A stretch of DNA of 64,000 nucleotides, taken from the NCBI RefSeq assembly GCF_028618515.1, contig NZ_JAQITB010000008.1, positions 1-64,000 of the forward strand. The letters run 5' to 3'. Below, one piece after another: positions 9,515 through 21,505 of this stretch. Position 1 is the first letter of the stretch. Every line of letters starts with the position of its first letter. The notes beneath the pieces were generated by a model that saw only the letters and a program-made list of their open reading frames with translations, searched no databases and was not told the DNA's origin. The DNA comes from Bartonella sp. ML69XJBT. GTDB lineage: Bacteria; Pseudomonadota; Alphaproteobacteria; Rhizobiales; Rhizobiaceae. The translations under genes were made by a program, and so were the position numbers.

Positions 9515-11695
9515 ATGGGACAGAGGGTGGAAGACCAGATTTCTTTATCGGATATAACAATGAAAAATCCGATGCGGTTTATTAATAGAGAATTTTCATG
9601 GTTACAATTTAATACGCGTGTATTGATGGAGGCCACTAATACAAGGCATCCTTTATTAGAACGGCTACAATTTCTTTCCATTTCCGCAGCAAATCTTAAT
9701 GAGTTTTTTATGGTTCGTGTTGCTGGTCTTGCTGCTCAAATTCGTGCTGGCGTGACAGTGTGCAGTGCAGATGGGCGCACACCGCAGGAACAGCTTGATC
9801 TTGTGTTAGCTGAGATTTCACATTTGCAGACTCAGCAATTACGAGAATTACGTGTTTTACGTCATGAATTAAAACAGAATGATATCGAAATTATTTGTCC
9901 TGAGGAACTTTCAGGAATTGAAAAATCATGGCTTGAAAAATATTTTCTTGACATAATTTTTCCTGTTCTTGAACCTTTGTTTGTTGATTCTGTTCACTCT
10001 TTTCCGTTTATTCCTAATTTAGGGCTTTCTCTTGCTTTGCAATTGTCTGGGGGGGCTGCTCAACAGGCAATTATAGCGTTGTTACCACTGCCAATGGCTT
10101 TAAGGCGTTTTATTCTTCTCCCTCAAAAAGACAGTCATTTTCGTTTTATTGTCTGTGAAGATGTTCTTCGTCTTTTCATAAATTATGTATTTCCTGATCA
10201 TAAAGTGGACGGAATTGGTATATTTAAAGTGATTCGCGATAGTGATATTGAAGTAGAAGAAAAGGCTGAAGATCTTGTTCATTTTTTTGAAACTGCTCTT
10301 AAAAGGCGCCGTCGTGGGCAGGTTATTCGAATTGAATTTGATACGAAAACACCAAAGAATTTACGCCAGTTTATAAGCCGTGCTCTTGCTGTTCCTGATA
10401 ATTGGATCAGTGTTCTTGATGGATTTTTGGCGCTTAATATGGTTTCAGAGATTGTTTCTATTCCACGTAATGACCTAAAATTTATTCCTTATCATTCTCG
10501 TTTCCCTGAATGTATTCGTAAGCATAAGGGTGACTGTTTTGCAGCTATTCGTGAAAGTGATATCGTACTTCATCATCCTTATGAATCCTTTGATGTTGTT
10601 GTACAATTTTTACATCAAGCCGCTTACGATCCTGATGTTGTGGAAATCAAACAGACTCTTTATCGTACATCGAATGATAGCCCAATTGTCAGTGCTTTAA
10701 TTAAGGCTGCTGAACAGGGGAAATCAGTGACTGCTTTGGTAGAACTTAAAGCACGTTTTGATGAGGAAGCGAATATTCGTTGGGCGCGTGATCTTGAGCG
10801 CGCAGGTGTACAAGTTGTTTTTGGTTTTATTGCCTTGAAAACACATGCTAAAATGTCACTGATAACGAGGCGTGAAGATAAACGTCTTTGCTCTTACGTT
10901 CATCTTGGTACGGGAAATTATCATCCTATTAATGCTAAAGTTTATACCGATCTTTCTTTTTTTACCAAAGATGATGATACTGCACGTGATGTTGCGTTAT
11001 TGTTTCATTATATTGCTCAGTATGAGCGCCCAAATGAGGTTATGAAGATTGCTTTTTCACCCTTAACATTGCGCAATCGTATTTTGGAGCATATTGAAGG
11101 GGAAATTACTCATGCGCGGCAGGGGCGGTTTGCTGCTATTTGGATGAAAGTCAATGCATTGGTTGACCCGGAAATTATCGATGCTTTATATCGTGCTAGT
11201 CAAGCGGGTGTACAGATCGATTTGGTGGTGCGTGGTATATGTTGTTTGCGTCCTAGTATTCCAGGAATTTCAGATAATATTCGTGCAAAGTCAATTGTAG
11301 GGCGCTTTCTTGAACATAGTCGTATTTTTTGTTTTGGTAATGGTGAAGATTTACCCAATGAGAACGCACTTGTTTATTTAGGATCTGCTGATATGATGCC
11401 TCGTAATCTGGATTATCGTATTGAAATATTGGTTCCAGTTTTCAATAAAACGGTTCGTAAGCAAATTCTTTTACAAATTATGTTAGCTAATATTATTGAT
11501 AATCAACAAAGTTTTGATATACTCTATAATGGAAAATCAAGGCGTATAATACCGCAAAGAGGTGAAAGTCCGTTTAATGCACAGGAGTATTTTATGGCCA
11601 ATGCAGGTTCTGCGGGCTGGAAAAGTTCTTTTGAGTCTTCTGCTTCATCTTTGATGGCGTTGCATCGGCAACAAGCCGAAATACATAAAGACTGA
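9515..11695 (+). CDS. ppk: polyphosphate kinase
   Basis: Makes inorganic polyphosphate from ATP reversibly (PPK1). The 726 residues have the N-terminal domain beginning [13 protein letters not shown], the head domain, and two phospholipase D-like catalytic domains. The phosphohistidine motif [11 protein letters not shown] lies near residue 450 and HLGTGNYHP follows. Near the C-terminus is [15 protein letters not shown], also typical. The ATG at 9515 has a weak ribosome site; MKNPMRF at 9563 is an alternative start closer to the family N-terminus. ppx follows after 6 bases, so the two form an operon that makes and degrades polyphosphate. Confidence 0.96.
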   Translation: MGQRVEDQISLSDITMKNPMRFINREFSWLQFNTRVLMEATNTRHPLLERLQFLSISAANLNEFFMVRVAGLAAQIRAGVTVCSADGRTPQEQLDLVLAEISHLQTQQLRELRVLRHELKQNDIEIICPEELSGIEKSWLEKYFLDIIFPVLEPLFVDSVHSFPFIPNLGLSLALQLSGGAAQQAIIALLPLPMALRRFILLPQKDSHFRFIVCEDVLRLFINYVFPDHKVDGIGIFKVIRDSDIEVEEKAEDLVHFFETALKRRRRGQVIRIEFDTKTPKNLRQFISRALAVPDNWISVLDGFLALNMVSEIVSIPRNDLKFIPYHSRFPECIRKHKGDCFAAIRESDIVLHHPYESFDVVVQFLHQAAYDPDVVEIKQTLYRTSNDSPIVSALIKAAEQGKSVTALVELKARFDEEANIRWARDLERAGVQVVFGFIALKTHAKMSLITRREDKRLCSYVHLGTGNYHPINAKVYTDLSFFTKDDDTARDVALLFHYIAQYERPNEVMKIAFSPLTLRNRILEHIEGEITHARQGRFAAIWMKVNALVDPEIIDALYRASQAGVQIDLVVRGICCLRPSIPGISDNIRAKSIVGRFLEHSRIFCFGNGEDLPNENALVYLGSADMMPRNLDYRIEILVPVFNKTVRKQILLQIMLANIIDNQQSFDILYNGKSRRIIPQRGESPFNAQEYFMANAGSAGWKSSFESSASSLMALHRQQAEIHKD

Positions 11696-11701
11696 AATCC
11701 A

Positions 11702-13213
11702 ATGACATATATAAATGCTCAGGGACGGTTAAAAGGATGTAAACCTGTTGCTGTTATCGATATTGGCTCAAATTCTGTTCGACTCGTTATTTATGAGGGT
11801 CTTGTTCGTTCGCCAACGGTTTTATTTAATGAAAAAGTTCTCTGTGGTCTTGGGCAAGGTGTTGCAAAAACTGGATTTTTAGAAGAAAATTCCATAAAAA
11901 TGGCGTTGCAAACACTGAAACGTTTTCGTGCGCTTTGTCAACAGATTGGAGCAGATGAGGTCTATACACTCGCAACAGCAGCAGCGCGAGAAGCAAAAAA
12001 CGGATCAGTCTTTATTCAAAATGCTGAAGATATCTTGCAAAATAAAATATATCTTCTTTCAGGAAGTGAAGAAGCTGTTTATTCAGCATATGGGGTGATT
12101 TCTACTTTTTACAAACCTAAGGGTATTTCTGGAGATCTTGGTGGTGGAAGTTTGGAGCTTATTGATATTGATGACTCTGAGGTAGGAGAGGGCGTAACAC
12201 TGCCCTTAGGTGGTTTACGCCTACAGTATATGTCTAATAATGATATTGCTGTTGCTGCAAAAATTGCCCATGAGCAGTTTGGTAAATCTGCTGTCGTTTG
12301 TAAAGGCAGGGCACGTTGTTTTTATGCTGTTGGAGGGACTTGGCGTAATTTGGCAAAGCTCCATATGGCAACCAAACATTATCGGTTGCCTGTTATGCAT
12401 GGCTATGAAGTTGATGCAGCTGAAATGGAAGATTTTCTACGTTTTGTTGTGCGTGGCAGCATTGATAATATGCAAGGAATTACAGCTGTTTCAAAAAATC
12501 GTCGTCAGCTTTTATCTTATGGGGCGATCATTCTTGTTGAACTTATTCAATGTATGGGGGTAAAAAAAATAGTTTTTTCTGGAGCTGGTGTTCGTGAAGG
12601 CTTTCTTTATTCACGATTGCCACAAAAAATTCGTGCTTCAGATCCGCTCATTGCAGCATGCACGGAAATGGCTATTTTACGGGCTCGTTCACCAAAGCAG
12701 GCAGAAGAACTCATTGATTTTACGACAAGCGCTTTTAAAGCTTTTGGGATTCTCGAGACTGAAAATGAATGCCGTTATCGCAAGGCTGCGTGTCTTCTTG
12801 CGGATATTGGTTGGCGTATCCATCCAGATTATAGGGGTAATGAGGCGGCCAATCGAATAGCACTAGGATCATATCCGGGGATTTCTCATGAGGGGCGTGC
12901 TTATGCTGCGCTCGCTGTTTTTTTTCGCAATACAGGTTCATTAATTGATGAGGAATCCCTTCCTATTTTTCAACTTGCAACTAAAAATCTCGTTGATAAA
13001 GCAAGAATTCTTGGTGAAATTATGCGGATTGCTTATCTTTTTAGTGCGTCTACTGCAGGAATTTTACCTCATTTATCGTGGCAAAAAAAGACAGATCACG
13101 TTGTTTTATATATTCCCAGGCGTTATGCTGATTTATTAGGAGAACGTCCTTTCAATCATTTAAAGAAGTTATCAAAAATAATAAACCAGCCTCTTTGTTT
13201 TGAAACATTCTGA
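11702..13213 (+). CDS. ppx: exopolyphosphatase / Ppx-GppA family
   Basis: Hydrolyses polyphosphate from its ends, or pppGpp in the GppA subgroup. The 503 residues have the actin-like ATPase fold: phosphate-1 motif VIDIGSNSVRLVIYEG near residue 18, then ATAAAREAKNG, the catalytic-Glu segment (SGSEEAVYSAYGV) and the second phosphate loop GDLGGGSLELIDI. A C-terminal HD-like helical domain (AACLLADIGWRIHPDYRG) is present. It lies 6 bases downstream of ppk and is clearly coupled to it. Confidence 0.95.
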   Translation: MTYINAQGRLKGCKPVAVIDIGSNSVRLVIYEGLVRSPTVLFNEKVLCGLGQGVAKTGFLEENSIKMALQTLKRFRALCQQIGADEVYTLATAAAREAKNGSVFIQNAEDILQNKIYLLSGSEEAVYSAYGVISTFYKPKGISGDLGGGSLELIDIDDSEVGEGVTLPLGGLRLQYMSNNDIAVAAKIAHEQFGKSAVVCKGRARCFYAVGGTWRNLAKLHMATKHYRLPVMHGYEVDAAEMEDFLRFVVRGSIDNMQGITAVSKNRRQLLSYGAIILVELIQCMGVKKIVFSGAGVREGFLYSRLPQKIRASDPLIAACTEMAILRARSPKQAEELIDFTTSAFKAFGILETENECRYRKAACLLADIGWRIHPDYRGNEAANRIALGSYPGISHEGRAYAALAVFFRNTGSLIDEESLPIFQLATKNLVDKARILGEIMRIAYLFSASTAGILPHLSWQKKTDHVVLYIPRRYADLLGERPFNHLKKLSKIINQPLCFETF

Positions 13214-13759
13214 TTCTTTTCTATTATTTGTAGAAATTCATTGCTCTATTATTACTTATGAGGGGGCTATGCAAATTTATTTTTTGTTGTTGTGTCACGG
13301 TTGCTATAGGATATTCATAATATGAGGATATGAGATATTATGCTTCCACATTTTTTTGCGCTAAACTCATATTTCCGCAAACGAATCCGCTATTATTAGA
13401 GGAAAGTTTTTCCGTTATTCGATTAGGGGGCTTGTTTTTTCATCGTCATTTTGAGCAAGCATTGATCAAATTTAAGTTTTTAAATTATAAGTTTTTTTAC
13501 CGTATTTGTATTGGTCATAAAGCACATTCTAAATTGACGCGGGAATATGGATAATGAGGCAGATTTTTCCGGAATAAAAGTACTTAAAATTTATTTAGAG
13601 CTTTTATTTTTTCAAATACAATTTGCTTAGCGGAGTGAGATTACACAATTCCTCTTTTTTGATTCTCACTTCATGTATTATACTCAAAATAAATATACTC
13701 TTTTCAAAAATTTTATTGCACCCATTTTAGAATGCAAATGGTGAAAAATCTTTTGTAAA
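13214..13759. other. intergenic region between convergent ppx and rnd
   Basis: About 545 AT-rich bases between convergent genes. An open frame of 74 codons starts at 13330, but it has no proper ribosome site and resembles no family I know, so I do not call it a gene. I saw no clear terminator hairpin with a T-tract. Confidence 0.4.
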
Positions 13760-14914
13760 TTAGAGTTGTTTGATGTTTATTTTTCCACTGTCAAAATAAA
13801 ATCCTATCTGGCCTTTTAGCATTTGTTCGGCTTTTTTACCAAATATTTCATAGCGCCAACCATTCATAGCGGGAATATTTTTCTTGATACATCCATTAGC
13901 GATTTTTTCTAAATCATTGGTAGTGGCAATAACTTTGGGTGCAATGTCATTTTCGTTGGCAACGTGCTTTAATAACACTTTAAGAAGGTCGATAACGGCA
14001 GTTGATGTCTCATTGAGTGGATTATATTTAGGAAGGGGAGGTAAAGTCGCAAGATCAACTTCTAAGCCTTCATTTACAGCTTGTATGAGTGTTTGTGCGA
14101 TTGAAAATTTATCCCAGTTTTTGTTCAGACTGCGCAAGCGTTTCAGGGCAGTTTCATCTGTTGGCTGTTGAATTGCTATTTCAATTAAGCACTCATCTTT
14201 CATGATATGACGGCGTGGAATATTATATTTGCGTGCTTTACGTTCACGCCAAGCAGCTATTTTTTGTAATACGGCAAGTTCACGTGTTTTTTTGATTTTG
14301 CCTTTTACTTTTTTCCATGCCTCATCTTCTGGCATATCATAGGTTTTAGGTGCTAAAAGGATTGCTATTTCATCATCCATCCAGTGGGTGCGTTTGTTTT
14401 TTTCTAGCTGTTTTTTTAATAAGAGATAAACATCTCTAAGATAGGTGACATCGGCAAGTGCATAGAGCAGCTGTTTTTCCGAAAGAGGGCGGTAGCTCCA
14501 GTCTGTAAAACGAGATGATTTATCAATGTGATGCCCAGTGCAACGTTGTACAATCTGGTCATAGGAGATAGAATCACCAAAACCACAAATTGATCCTGCT
14601 ATTTGTGTATCAAAGAGAGGGGAGGGAATGATGCCTCCAAGATGATAAATGGTCTCAATGTCTTGACGTGCTGCATGAAACACTTTAACAATTTTTTTAT
14701 CCTTCATGAGATCAAAAAATGGTTGTAAATCAATATCTTGTGACATTGGATCAATGAGAGCTGTTGTGTCTGGTGAGGCAAGCTGAATGAGACACAGTTG
14801 GGGCCAAAAAGTTGTTTCACGAATAAATTCAGTGTCGACTGTTACAAAATCTGAGGTACGCAGAATAGAAAGTGCAATTTCAAGATCTTTGGTTTGTGTA
14901 ATAAGATTCATCAT
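13760..14914 (-). CDS. rnd: ribonuclease D
   Basis: 3'-to-5' exoribonuclease that trims tRNA and other stable RNAs. A DEDD exonuclease domain starts with FVTVDTEFIRETTFWPQLCL (Exo I Asp and Glu). Exo II lies in KVFHAARQDIE and Exo III in LLYALADVTYLRDVY. A helical HRDC domain follows from about residue 210. The frame is open up to a TTG at 14992, but that adds a lysine-rich stretch unlike the family. The ATG pair at 14914/14911 (MMNLITQTKDLEIAL) matches the usual N-terminus and gives about 384 residues. It is convergent with ppx and divergent from aspS. Confidence 0.94.
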   Translation of the reverse strand: MMNLITQTKDLEIALSILRTSDFVTVDTEFIRETTFWPQLCLIQLASPDTTALIDPMSQDIDLQPFFDLMKDKKIVKVFHAARQDIETIYHLGGIIPSPLFDTQIAGSICGFGDSISYDQIVQRCTGHHIDKSSRFTDWSYRPLSEKQLLYALADVTYLRDVYLLLKKQLEKNKRTHWMDDEIAILLAPKTYDMPEDEAWKKVKGKIKKTRELAVLQKIAAWRERKARKYNIPRRHIMKDECLIEIAIQQPTDETALKRLRSLNKNWDKFSIAQTLIQAVNEGLEVDLATLPPLPKYNPLNETSTAVIDLLKVLLKHVANENDIAPKVIATTNDLEKIANGCIKKNIPAMNGWRYEIFGKKAEQMLKGQIGFYFDSGKINIKQL

Positions 14915-15049
14915 CACTCTATTATAACGAGAGAAATTAAATTTGTCTTTTCTTGACTTTTTTTTTGAGTCTTTATCCTCATATCTTGACAAATGGTTAT
15001 GAAAAGGACTTTGTAGCCCATGTGAAAATTATATCAAAGGCAAAAAACT

Positions 15050-16840
15050 ATGCACCGTTATCGCAGTCATAATTGCGCTGCTCTTCGTAAATGTGATGTA
15101 GGGACAAAGGTTCGTCTTTCGGGATGGGTTCATCGTGTTCGTGATCATGGCGGAATCCTTTTTGTAGATTTACGTGATCATTTTGGAATCACGCAGATTG
15201 TTGCTGATCCTGCTTCGCCAGCTTTTAAAATTATTGAGAGCGTACGTTCTGAATGGGTCATTCGTGTAGATGGGGAAGTATGTGCACGTGCTGATGAGGT
15301 CGTTAATACATCTCTTCCAACAGGCGAAATTGAAATTTTTGCCAAAGAGGTTGAAATTCTTTCAAAGTCTGATGAGCTTCCTTTACCTGTTTTTGGCGAA
15401 CCTGATTATCCAGAAGATATCCGCTTGAAGTATCGTTTTCTTGATTTACGTCGTGAAACTATGCACAAAAATATTATGCGTCGCACTGAAATTATTGCTG
15501 CTATTAGACGCTCTATGCAAGAGACTGGTTTTACAGAATTTACAACACCGCTTTTGACGGCTTCATCACCGGAAGGAGCACGTGATTTTTTGGTGCCAAG
15601 TCGTATTCATCAGGGAAAGTTTTATGCATTGCCACAAGCTCCTCAACAATACAAACAATTGTTGATGATGTCGGGTTTTGATCGTTATTTTCAAATTGCT
15701 CCCTGTTTTAGAGATGAAGATCCCCGTGCTGATCGTCTTCCTGGAGAATTTTATCAATTAGATCTTGAAATGAGTTTTGTTGAACAAGAGGATATTTTTG
15801 TAACAATGGAACCTATTATGCGCTCTCTTTTTGAAGAGTTTGCAGATGGAAAGTCTGTAACACAAAACTTTCCTCGTATTTCTTATGATGAAGCAATGCG
15901 AAAATATGGTTCGGATAAGCCTGATTTACGTAATCCGATTATTATGGAGGATGTCTCACAGCATTTTTATGATTCTGGCTTTAAAGTTTTTGCGCATATT
16001 TTAGCAAATGATAAAAATGCACGAGTGTGGGCTATTCCAGCTAAAACGGGTGGAAGTCGTGCTTTTTGTGATCGTATGAATGGCTGGGCACAAGGTGAGG
16101 GACAGCCTGGGCTTGGTTATATTTTCTGGCGTGAAGAGCAAGGAAAGTTTGAAGGGGCTGGTCCTATTGCCAAAAATATTGGCGAGCAAAGAACTGAAGC
16201 ACTTCGTATGCAGCTTGGACTTGAAAGTGGTGATGCCTGTTTTTTTGTGGCAGGAGATCCCAAGAAATTTGCATCTTTTGCCGGTGCAGCACGCACAAGA
16301 GTAGGGGAAGAATTAGATCTTGTTGATCTAGATTCTTTCTCTTTAGCATGGATTGTTGATTTTCCATTTTTTGAATGGAATGAAGATGAGAAAAAGCTTG
16401 ATTTTGCACATAATCCTTTTTCTATGCCGCAAGGAGGAGAGAATGCTCTTGACTGTCAAGATCCTCTCACGCTTAAAGCATTTCAGTATGATCTTGTTTG
16501 TAATGGTTATGAGATTGCATCGGGTGGAATTCGTAATCATTCACCAGAAATGATGCTTAAAGTTTTTAATCTTGTTGGTCTTTCCAAAGAGGTGGTAGAA
16601 GATCGTTTTGGTGCTCTTTATCGTGCATTTCATTATGGAGCTCCACCACATGGTGGTATGGCGGCTGGTATTGATCGTATTATTATGCTTTTACAAGGCG
16701 TTAAAAATTTACGTGAGGTTGCTTTATTTCCTATGAATCAACAAGCGTTTGATCTTTTGATGGGGGCGCCGTCTGATGTTTCTTCTGCACAATTACGTGA
16801 TTTAGGGATACGAATGGCTCCTGTTAACAAAAATAGTTAA
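15050..16840 (+). CDS. aspS: aspartyl-tRNA synthetase
   Basis: Class II synthetase that charges tRNA-Asp (and possibly tRNA-Asn in organisms that use the amidotransferase route). The 596 residues contain the N-terminal OB fold ([20 protein letters not shown]), motif 2 around [20 protein letters not shown], the bacterial GAD insert, and motif 3 [14 protein letters not shown] near the C-terminus. AAAGG precedes the ATG by 9 bases. It is divergent from rnd. Confidence 0.97.
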   Translation: MHRYRSHNCAALRKCDVGTKVRLSGWVHRVRDHGGILFVDLRDHFGITQIVADPASPAFKIIESVRSEWVIRVDGEVCARADEVVNTSLPTGEIEIFAKEVEILSKSDELPLPVFGEPDYPEDIRLKYRFLDLRRETMHKNIMRRTEIIAAIRRSMQETGFTEFTTPLLTASSPEGARDFLVPSRIHQGKFYALPQAPQQYKQLLMMSGFDRYFQIAPCFRDEDPRADRLPGEFYQLDLEMSFVEQEDIFVTMEPIMRSLFEEFADGKSVTQNFPRISYDEAMRKYGSDKPDLRNPIIMEDVSQHFYDSGFKVFAHILANDKNARVWAIPAKTGGSRAFCDRMNGWAQGEGQPGLGYIFWREEQGKFEGAGPIAKNIGEQRTEALRMQLGLESGDACFFVAGDPKKFASFAGAARTRVGEELDLVDLDSFSLAWIVDFPFFEWNEDEKKLDFAHNPFSMPQGGENALDCQDPLTLKAFQYDLVCNGYEIASGGIRNHSPEMMLKVFNLVGLSKEVVEDRFGALYRAFHYGAPPHGGMAAGIDRIIMLLQGVKNLREVALFPMNQQAFDLLMGAPSDVSSAQLRDLGIRMAPVNKNS

Positions 16841-16990
16841 TGAATTGGTTTTGGGTTTTTAGCAGTTTTCTCTCTACAGTGAAGTTTTAAGATTTTTAGT
16901 TCATGTGTATATGTTGTTTATAAAGCTTAGGTTTATACTGCATTTGCATTTTTTTACATTGTAGAAAAGGGCAGTTATTTTAGTGTTTAA

Positions 16991-17030
16991 TAAGCATAAT
17001 GCGATGCTATTAAGCATCGCATTATGCTTA
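16991..17030. repeat. perfect 18-bp inverted repeat, 4-base spacer
   Basis: Arms TAAGCATAATGCGATGCT and AGCATCGCATTATGCTTA are exact reverse complements around ATTA. The hairpin lies 150 bases after aspS and has no T-tract on either side, so it is not a standard intrinsic terminator. It may be a protein-binding site, an RNA 3' end element or a mobile-element relic. Confidence 0.85.
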
Positions 17031-17334
17031 AAATTCCGTACAGTCCGTAATAGAAACGAGATATTATTTTTGTCCGATTGTTTTCCAAAACAGTATTATT
17101 TGAGATCACGATATAAGGTAGCTAATGCTTTATACATTGAGTTTCTTTGTTAGCAATAGAGATAAATATTCAAGGTGGGGTTTGCTCTTAGAGTCTATGA
17201 AGAGAATTGCATGGAGGACAGCCAAGGGAAATTTGCTAAAAAAGCAGAATTGTTGACCAAAACGGTGTGCATAGTAATCTTTGTTTTTAGAGCAGTAAGA
17301 GGTCAAGCATATTCAATAGCTATAATGTTTTAGA

Positions 17335-17590
17335 GCTTAGTAACAAGCCGGTACTATCGCTGTTTCCTAGAGATTTCCAATATTGCGACAGCTCTTGTCC
17401 CTGAGAGGGTTTATAAGAGGCATTTTTTTACAATTTTTATCCACATGCTCATCCCACGTGTCATTTGCAAAAGGATGTTTTTATTGATTCATCTTGAATA
17501 GATTTTAAATGAGAAAATCTTACTATATTTTGATTTTCTTATTTTGTTATCAAAACAGTGAATTATCATTATAAATTAATGCGTTGTAGG
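17335..17590 (-). pseudogene. decayed integrase 5' end and upstream region, copy C
   Basis: This stretch matches the start of the integrase gene at the left edge and its upstream region: GTAACAAGCCGG, CCAATATTGCGACAG, TTTATAAGAGGCA (former start), CAATTTTTATCCACATGC, TTTAAATGAGAAAATCTTA and ATTATCATTATAAATTAATG. Only about 25 codons of integrase remain and they are broken. Orientation is the same as copies A, B and D. Confidence 0.65.
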
Positions 17591-17833
17591 TATTGTTAGA
17601 CTTTCAGAAAAAATTAGGCTGAATGTATTCAGGATTTCTGTATGGCTTTTTAGACAAAGTTTAGAGTATGCATATAACTTTTTCAATTTGATATAATTTT
17701 CTGTTCATGTTTTAATCGTCCTGTTTATTTTTATATAGTCGATTTTCAATAACAATAGTCGGCTCATAAAAGATTACACTCAAAATCTTATGGAATAATT
17801 GCTCATTATTTTGGGAATTGTTGTCCTTATATT

Positions 17834-20083
17834 ATGTCTGATAAAATGAATTTACCTTTTGATAAAGAACATATTGAACCAATAGAATTACGTTCTGCTT
17901 TACAAGAGCGTTATTTAGCTTATGCGCTTTCTACTATTATGCACCGCGCGTTACCTGATGTCCGTGATGGTTTAAAACCGGTGCATCGGCGAATTGTCCA
18001 TGCTATGCGTTTACTCAAGCTTAATCCAGGGCAGTCTTATGCTAAATGTGCACGGATTGTTGGTGATGTGATGGGAAAATTTCACCCCCATGGTGATGCC
18101 TCTATTTATGATGCATTGGTGCGTTTGGCTCAGAGTTTTGCTGTTCGTTATCCATTGGTGGATGGACAAGGCAATTTTGGTAATATTGATGGTGATAATG
18201 CTGCTGCTATGCGTTATACGGAAGCGCGTATGACTGAAGTGGCTGCGTTGCTGCTTGAGGGGATTAATGAAAATGCTATTGATTTTCGTTTAACCTATAA
18301 TGAAGAAGATGAAGAACCAGTTGTTTTACCTGGAGCTTTTCCTAATCTTTTAGCAAATGGTTCATCAGGCATTGCTGTTGGTATGGCAACATCTATTCCA
18401 CCCCATAATGTTGCTGAGCTTTGTGATGCAGCCCTCCATTTGATTGCATATCCCGATGTAAATGATGAGGAATTAAATCGCTTTGTTCTTGGTCCTGATT
18501 TTCCAACAGGTGGTATTTTAGTTGAGCCTAAAAAGAGTATTGAGGAATCTTATCGTGTTGGACGTGGATTTTTTCGCTTGCGTTCACGTTGGCATCAGGA
18601 AACTGGCAGTCGTGGTTCTTATGTGATTGTTGTGACCGAAATTCCCTACCAAGTTCAAAAGTCACGCCTTATTGAAAAAACAGCAGAATTGCTCCTTGCA
18701 CGACGCTTACCAATGCTTGAAGATATTCAAGATGAATCGGCAGAAGATATCCGCATAGTGCTTATTCCTAAAAATCGTACTGTTGATCCTGAACTCCTTA
18801 TGGAGTCTCTTTTCAAATTGACTGATTTTGAAGTAAGATTTCCTCTTAATTTGAATGTTTTATCTTCTGGAAAAATACCCAATGTTCTTTCTCTGCGTGA
18901 AAGTTTACAGCAATGGCTCCAACATCGCCAAGAAGTGCTTGTTCGCCGTTCTCATTATAGGCTTGATCAAATTGATTGCCGATTAGAAATTCTTCATGGA
19001 TATCTCATCGCATATTTAAATCTTGATGAGGTGATTCAGATTATTCGTGAAGAGGATGAACCAAAAAAGAAGTTCATCGACCGTTTTCAATTAACAGAAA
19101 ATCAAGCTGAGGCTATTCTTAATATGCGTTTGCGTTCTTTACGTAAGCTTGAAGAATTTGAAATTCGTAAGGAATTTGAAAATTTGCGTGCTGAAAAAGA
19201 AAAACTGCAGAATTTGTTAGCCTCTCGTGTAAAGCAGTGGAAAGTGATTTCAGAGGAAATCATAAAGGTTCGTAAAATTTTTGGTCCTGATACTCTTTTG
19301 GGAAAAAGACGTACGACATTTGAGGAGGCACCAAAGCATGATATTGATGATATTCACCAAGCGATGATCGAAAAAGAACCAGTTACGATTGTAATTTCTG
19401 AGAAGGGCTGGATGCGTGCTTTAAAAGGACATTTAAGTGATTATAATGCGCTTTCATTCAAAGAAGGGGATTGTTTGAAGTTAGCTTTTCCAGCATTCAC
19501 TACAGATAAAATTATTGTAGTAAGTACGGGGGGAAAGTTTTTTGCTATTGCTGCAAATACTTTACCTGGAGGAAGGGGGCATGGTGAACCCATTCGCCTT
19601 TTAGTTGATATGGATGATGAGCACGATGTTTTGACAGCTTTTGTCTATCATGCACAGGATAAATTGCTTTTAATTTCATCTCATGGAAATGGTTTTATTG
19701 TATCTGCAACCGAAGTGATTGCTAATACACGAAAAGGCAAGCAAATTATGAATGCAAGGGCTTCTGATAAAGTAAGGCTTTGTATTCCAGTAAAAGGTGA
19801 TCATGTTGCAATAGTTGGTGAAAACCGTAAAATGCTTATTTTTGCCATTGAACAAATACCAGAAATGAGTCGTGGTAAAGGTGTTCGTCTGCAACGTTAC
19901 AAAGAGGGCGGTATTGTTGATGCCAAAACCTTTCATTTATCAGAAGGGCTAAGTTGGCAAGATACAGCTGAGCGCTGTTTTAACCGTCAAGCTGATGACC
20001 TTATTGAGTGGATGGGAATGCGTGCTGGAGTGGGGCGTTTGGTTCCCAAAGGATTTCCAAAATCAGGAAAATTTACGAATTGA
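17834..20083 (+). CDS. parC: DNA topoisomerase IV subunit A
   Basis: Cuts and rejoins DNA for decatenation of daughter chromosomes, with ParE. The 749 residues match alphaproteobacterial ParC. The N-terminal [20 protein letters not shown] precedes the catalytic tyrosine in [12 protein letters not shown]. The C-terminal domain is short, with degenerate beta-propeller repeats, which together with length separates it from GyrA. It stands alone on the plus strand; parE is not in the window. Confidence 0.94.
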   Translation: MSDKMNLPFDKEHIEPIELRSALQERYLAYALSTIMHRALPDVRDGLKPVHRRIVHAMRLLKLNPGQSYAKCARIVGDVMGKFHPHGDASIYDALVRLAQSFAVRYPLVDGQGNFGNIDGDNAAAMRYTEARMTEVAALLLEGINENAIDFRLTYNEEDEEPVVLPGAFPNLLANGSSGIAVGMATSIPPHNVAELCDAALHLIAYPDVNDEELNRFVLGPDFPTGGILVEPKKSIEESYRVGRGFFRLRSRWHQETGSRGSYVIVVTEIPYQVQKSRLIEKTAELLLARRLPMLEDIQDESAEDIRIVLIPKNRTVDPELLMESLFKLTDFEVRFPLNLNVLSSGKIPNVLSLRESLQQWLQHRQEVLVRRSHYRLDQIDCRLEILHGYLIAYLNLDEVIQIIREEDEPKKKFIDRFQLTENQAEAILNMRLRSLRKLEEFEIRKEFENLRAEKEKLQNLLASRVKQWKVISEEIIKVRKIFGPDTLLGKRRTTFEEAPKHDIDDIHQAMIEKEPVTIVISEKGWMRALKGHLSDYNALSFKEGDCLKLAFPAFTTDKIIVVSTGGKFFAIAANTLPGGRGHGEPIRLLVDMDDEHDVLTAFVYHAQDKLLLISSHGNGFIVSATEVIANTRKGKQIMNARASDKVRLCIPVKGDHVAIVGENRKMLIFAIEQIPEMSRGKGVRLQRYKEGGIVDAKTFHLSEGLSWQDTAERCFNRQADDLIEWMGMRAGVGRLVPKGFPKSGKFTN

Positions 20084-20179
20084 ATTGTTGATCTGATTTA
20101 TAAATTATAGACCGTTAAAAAGAACAACTGTATGATTTTCTTTGAGTAAGAGTATTGTGAACCTTTTTTTGAGTTGCTT

Positions 20180-21436
20180 CTATTCGTTAGGATTATGGTG
20201 ATATTGCCTAAAAAGATATCCACGTTCAGCCCATAGAACAAGAAATATGGCGATGATGCTGAGAAAGAAAAATGCTGCTGAATTGGGTATTGTTGTTTCA
20301 TCAAATTGTTGTGCAATAAAAAAGCCAAGACTGGTGGCGATAGATGTCTGAAGAAAACCAGATACGGAAGATGCTGTCCCAGCAATTTCCCCTACAGATT
20401 CGAGAGCAAGTGTATTGAAATTAGCCATAATGCCGCCACAGGCAAACATCAATATACAAAACAGCAGCATGTAAAAAGGAAAAGGGATAACACCATCTGT
20501 TAAGAGTGAGCCAATAAACCAAATACATGAGGTGATACAAAAGAGCAAAAGCATGGTGTGTGCGATACGTCGCATGCCAAGACGTCCAACCAATTGAGAA
20601 TTAAAGAATGATGATAGAGCTTGAAAAGCCGCACCAACAGCAAAGGCAATTGGAAACCAGAGTCCTAGATTGTAAATTCCTTCATATGTTTGCTGCGATG
20701 TATTAACAGCGGTAAAAATACAACCTAAAACAATAGAAGTTGCTAGTGTGTAGCAAAGTGTGGTGCGATTGGTTATGACGACCCATAAGTTATGTTTGAC
20801 CGAAGAAAAAGAAAGAGAACGTTGTCTATAAAGAGTTTCAGGCAAGCGTAGTTGAATCCAAATCATCAGTCCAAAACCAATAATTGCCATAAAGATAAAG
20901 ATAATTTGCCAGTTTCCAAACAATAAAATGAATTGTCCTGTTGCTGGTCCAATCATGGGTGCAATAAGAAAAACCATCATAACGATAGACATAACTTCTG
21001 CCATTTTTCGACCACTGTAAAGATCGCGTACAACAGAAACAGTAAGGACGCGCATAGCAGCACCTCCTATACCTTGCAAGATACGTAAAATAAGCAATAG
21101 AGAAAAGTTGGATACAAAAGCACAACCAATCGCTGTAACGGCATAAAATGCAAGACCAAGGAGAATAAGTTTACGACGTCCATAACGATCACTTATCGGA
21201 CCAAAAAATATTTGTGTGATGCCATAACTTATAAGATAACTAGAAATGATATAATGTTGATCATTTTCATTGAGAACATGTAAGCTGTTCAAAATATCAG
21301 GCATGGCTGGAAGCATAATGTCAACAGCTATAGAATTGATAGCCATGAGTGCTCCAATAAGAAGAACAAATTCTTTATAGCCAATTCTTTTTCTAATCGC
21401 ATCACGGTGCGTTTGTTCGTCAATTAAATATGACAT
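20180..21436 (-). CDS. Bcr/CflA-type MFS drug efflux transporter
   Basis: Inner-membrane proton-driven exporter of the major facilitator superfamily, about 418 residues with around 12 hydrophobic segments. The family motif A is FFGPISDRYGRRKLILLGLA between helices 2 and 3. Motif C-like sequence follows helix 5 (APMIGPATGQFILLFGNWQ), typical of drug:H+ antiporters with 12 helices. The ATG at 21436 has AAGGA 6-7 bases ahead; a longer frame to 21457 would need a TTG. The substrate cannot be read. It follows grxD on the same strand after about 70 bases. Confidence 0.88.
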   Translation of the reverse strand: MSYLIDEQTHRDAIRKRIGYKEFVLLIGALMAINSIAVDIMLPAMPDILNSLHVLNENDQHYIISSYLISYGITQIFFGPISDRYGRRKLILLGLAFYAVTAIGCAFVSNFSLLLILRILQGIGGAAMRVLTVSVVRDLYSGRKMAEVMSIVMMVFLIAPMIGPATGQFILLFGNWQIIFIFMAIIGFGLMIWIQLRLPETLYRQRSLSFSSVKHNLWVVITNRTTLCYTLATSIVLGCIFTAVNTSQQTYEGIYNLGLWFPIAFAVGAAFQALSSFFNSQLVGRLGMRRIAHTMLLLFCITSCIWFIGSLLTDGVIPFPFYMLLFCILMFACGGIMANFNTLALESVGEIAGTASSVSGFLQTSIATSLGFFIAQQFDETTIPNSAAFFFLSIIAIFLVLWAERGYLFRQYHHNPNE

Positions 21437-21505
21437 AAGGCATCCTTGAAATAACAATTTCTACCGACCACAGCTCTTTTTAAGAGGCTGAAAAATGAAA
21501 GATAC

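Larger units (their letters stand above)
16841..17833. other. gene-free kilobase between aspS and parC
   Basis: No supported coding frame lies here. It holds the 18-bp inverted repeat at 16991-17030 and the decayed integrase repeat at 17335-17590. The last 240 bases should carry the parC promoter, which I could not pin down. Confidence 0.6.

Noticed and set aside
13330-13554. 74-codon frame between ppx and rnd
   Set aside because: GAGG is only two bases from the ATG and the sequence resembles nothing known; a real small gene is possible but unsupported.
14915-14992. N-terminal extension of rnd to a TTG
   Set aside because: Lysine/serine-rich extension is unlike RNase D and has no ribosome site.
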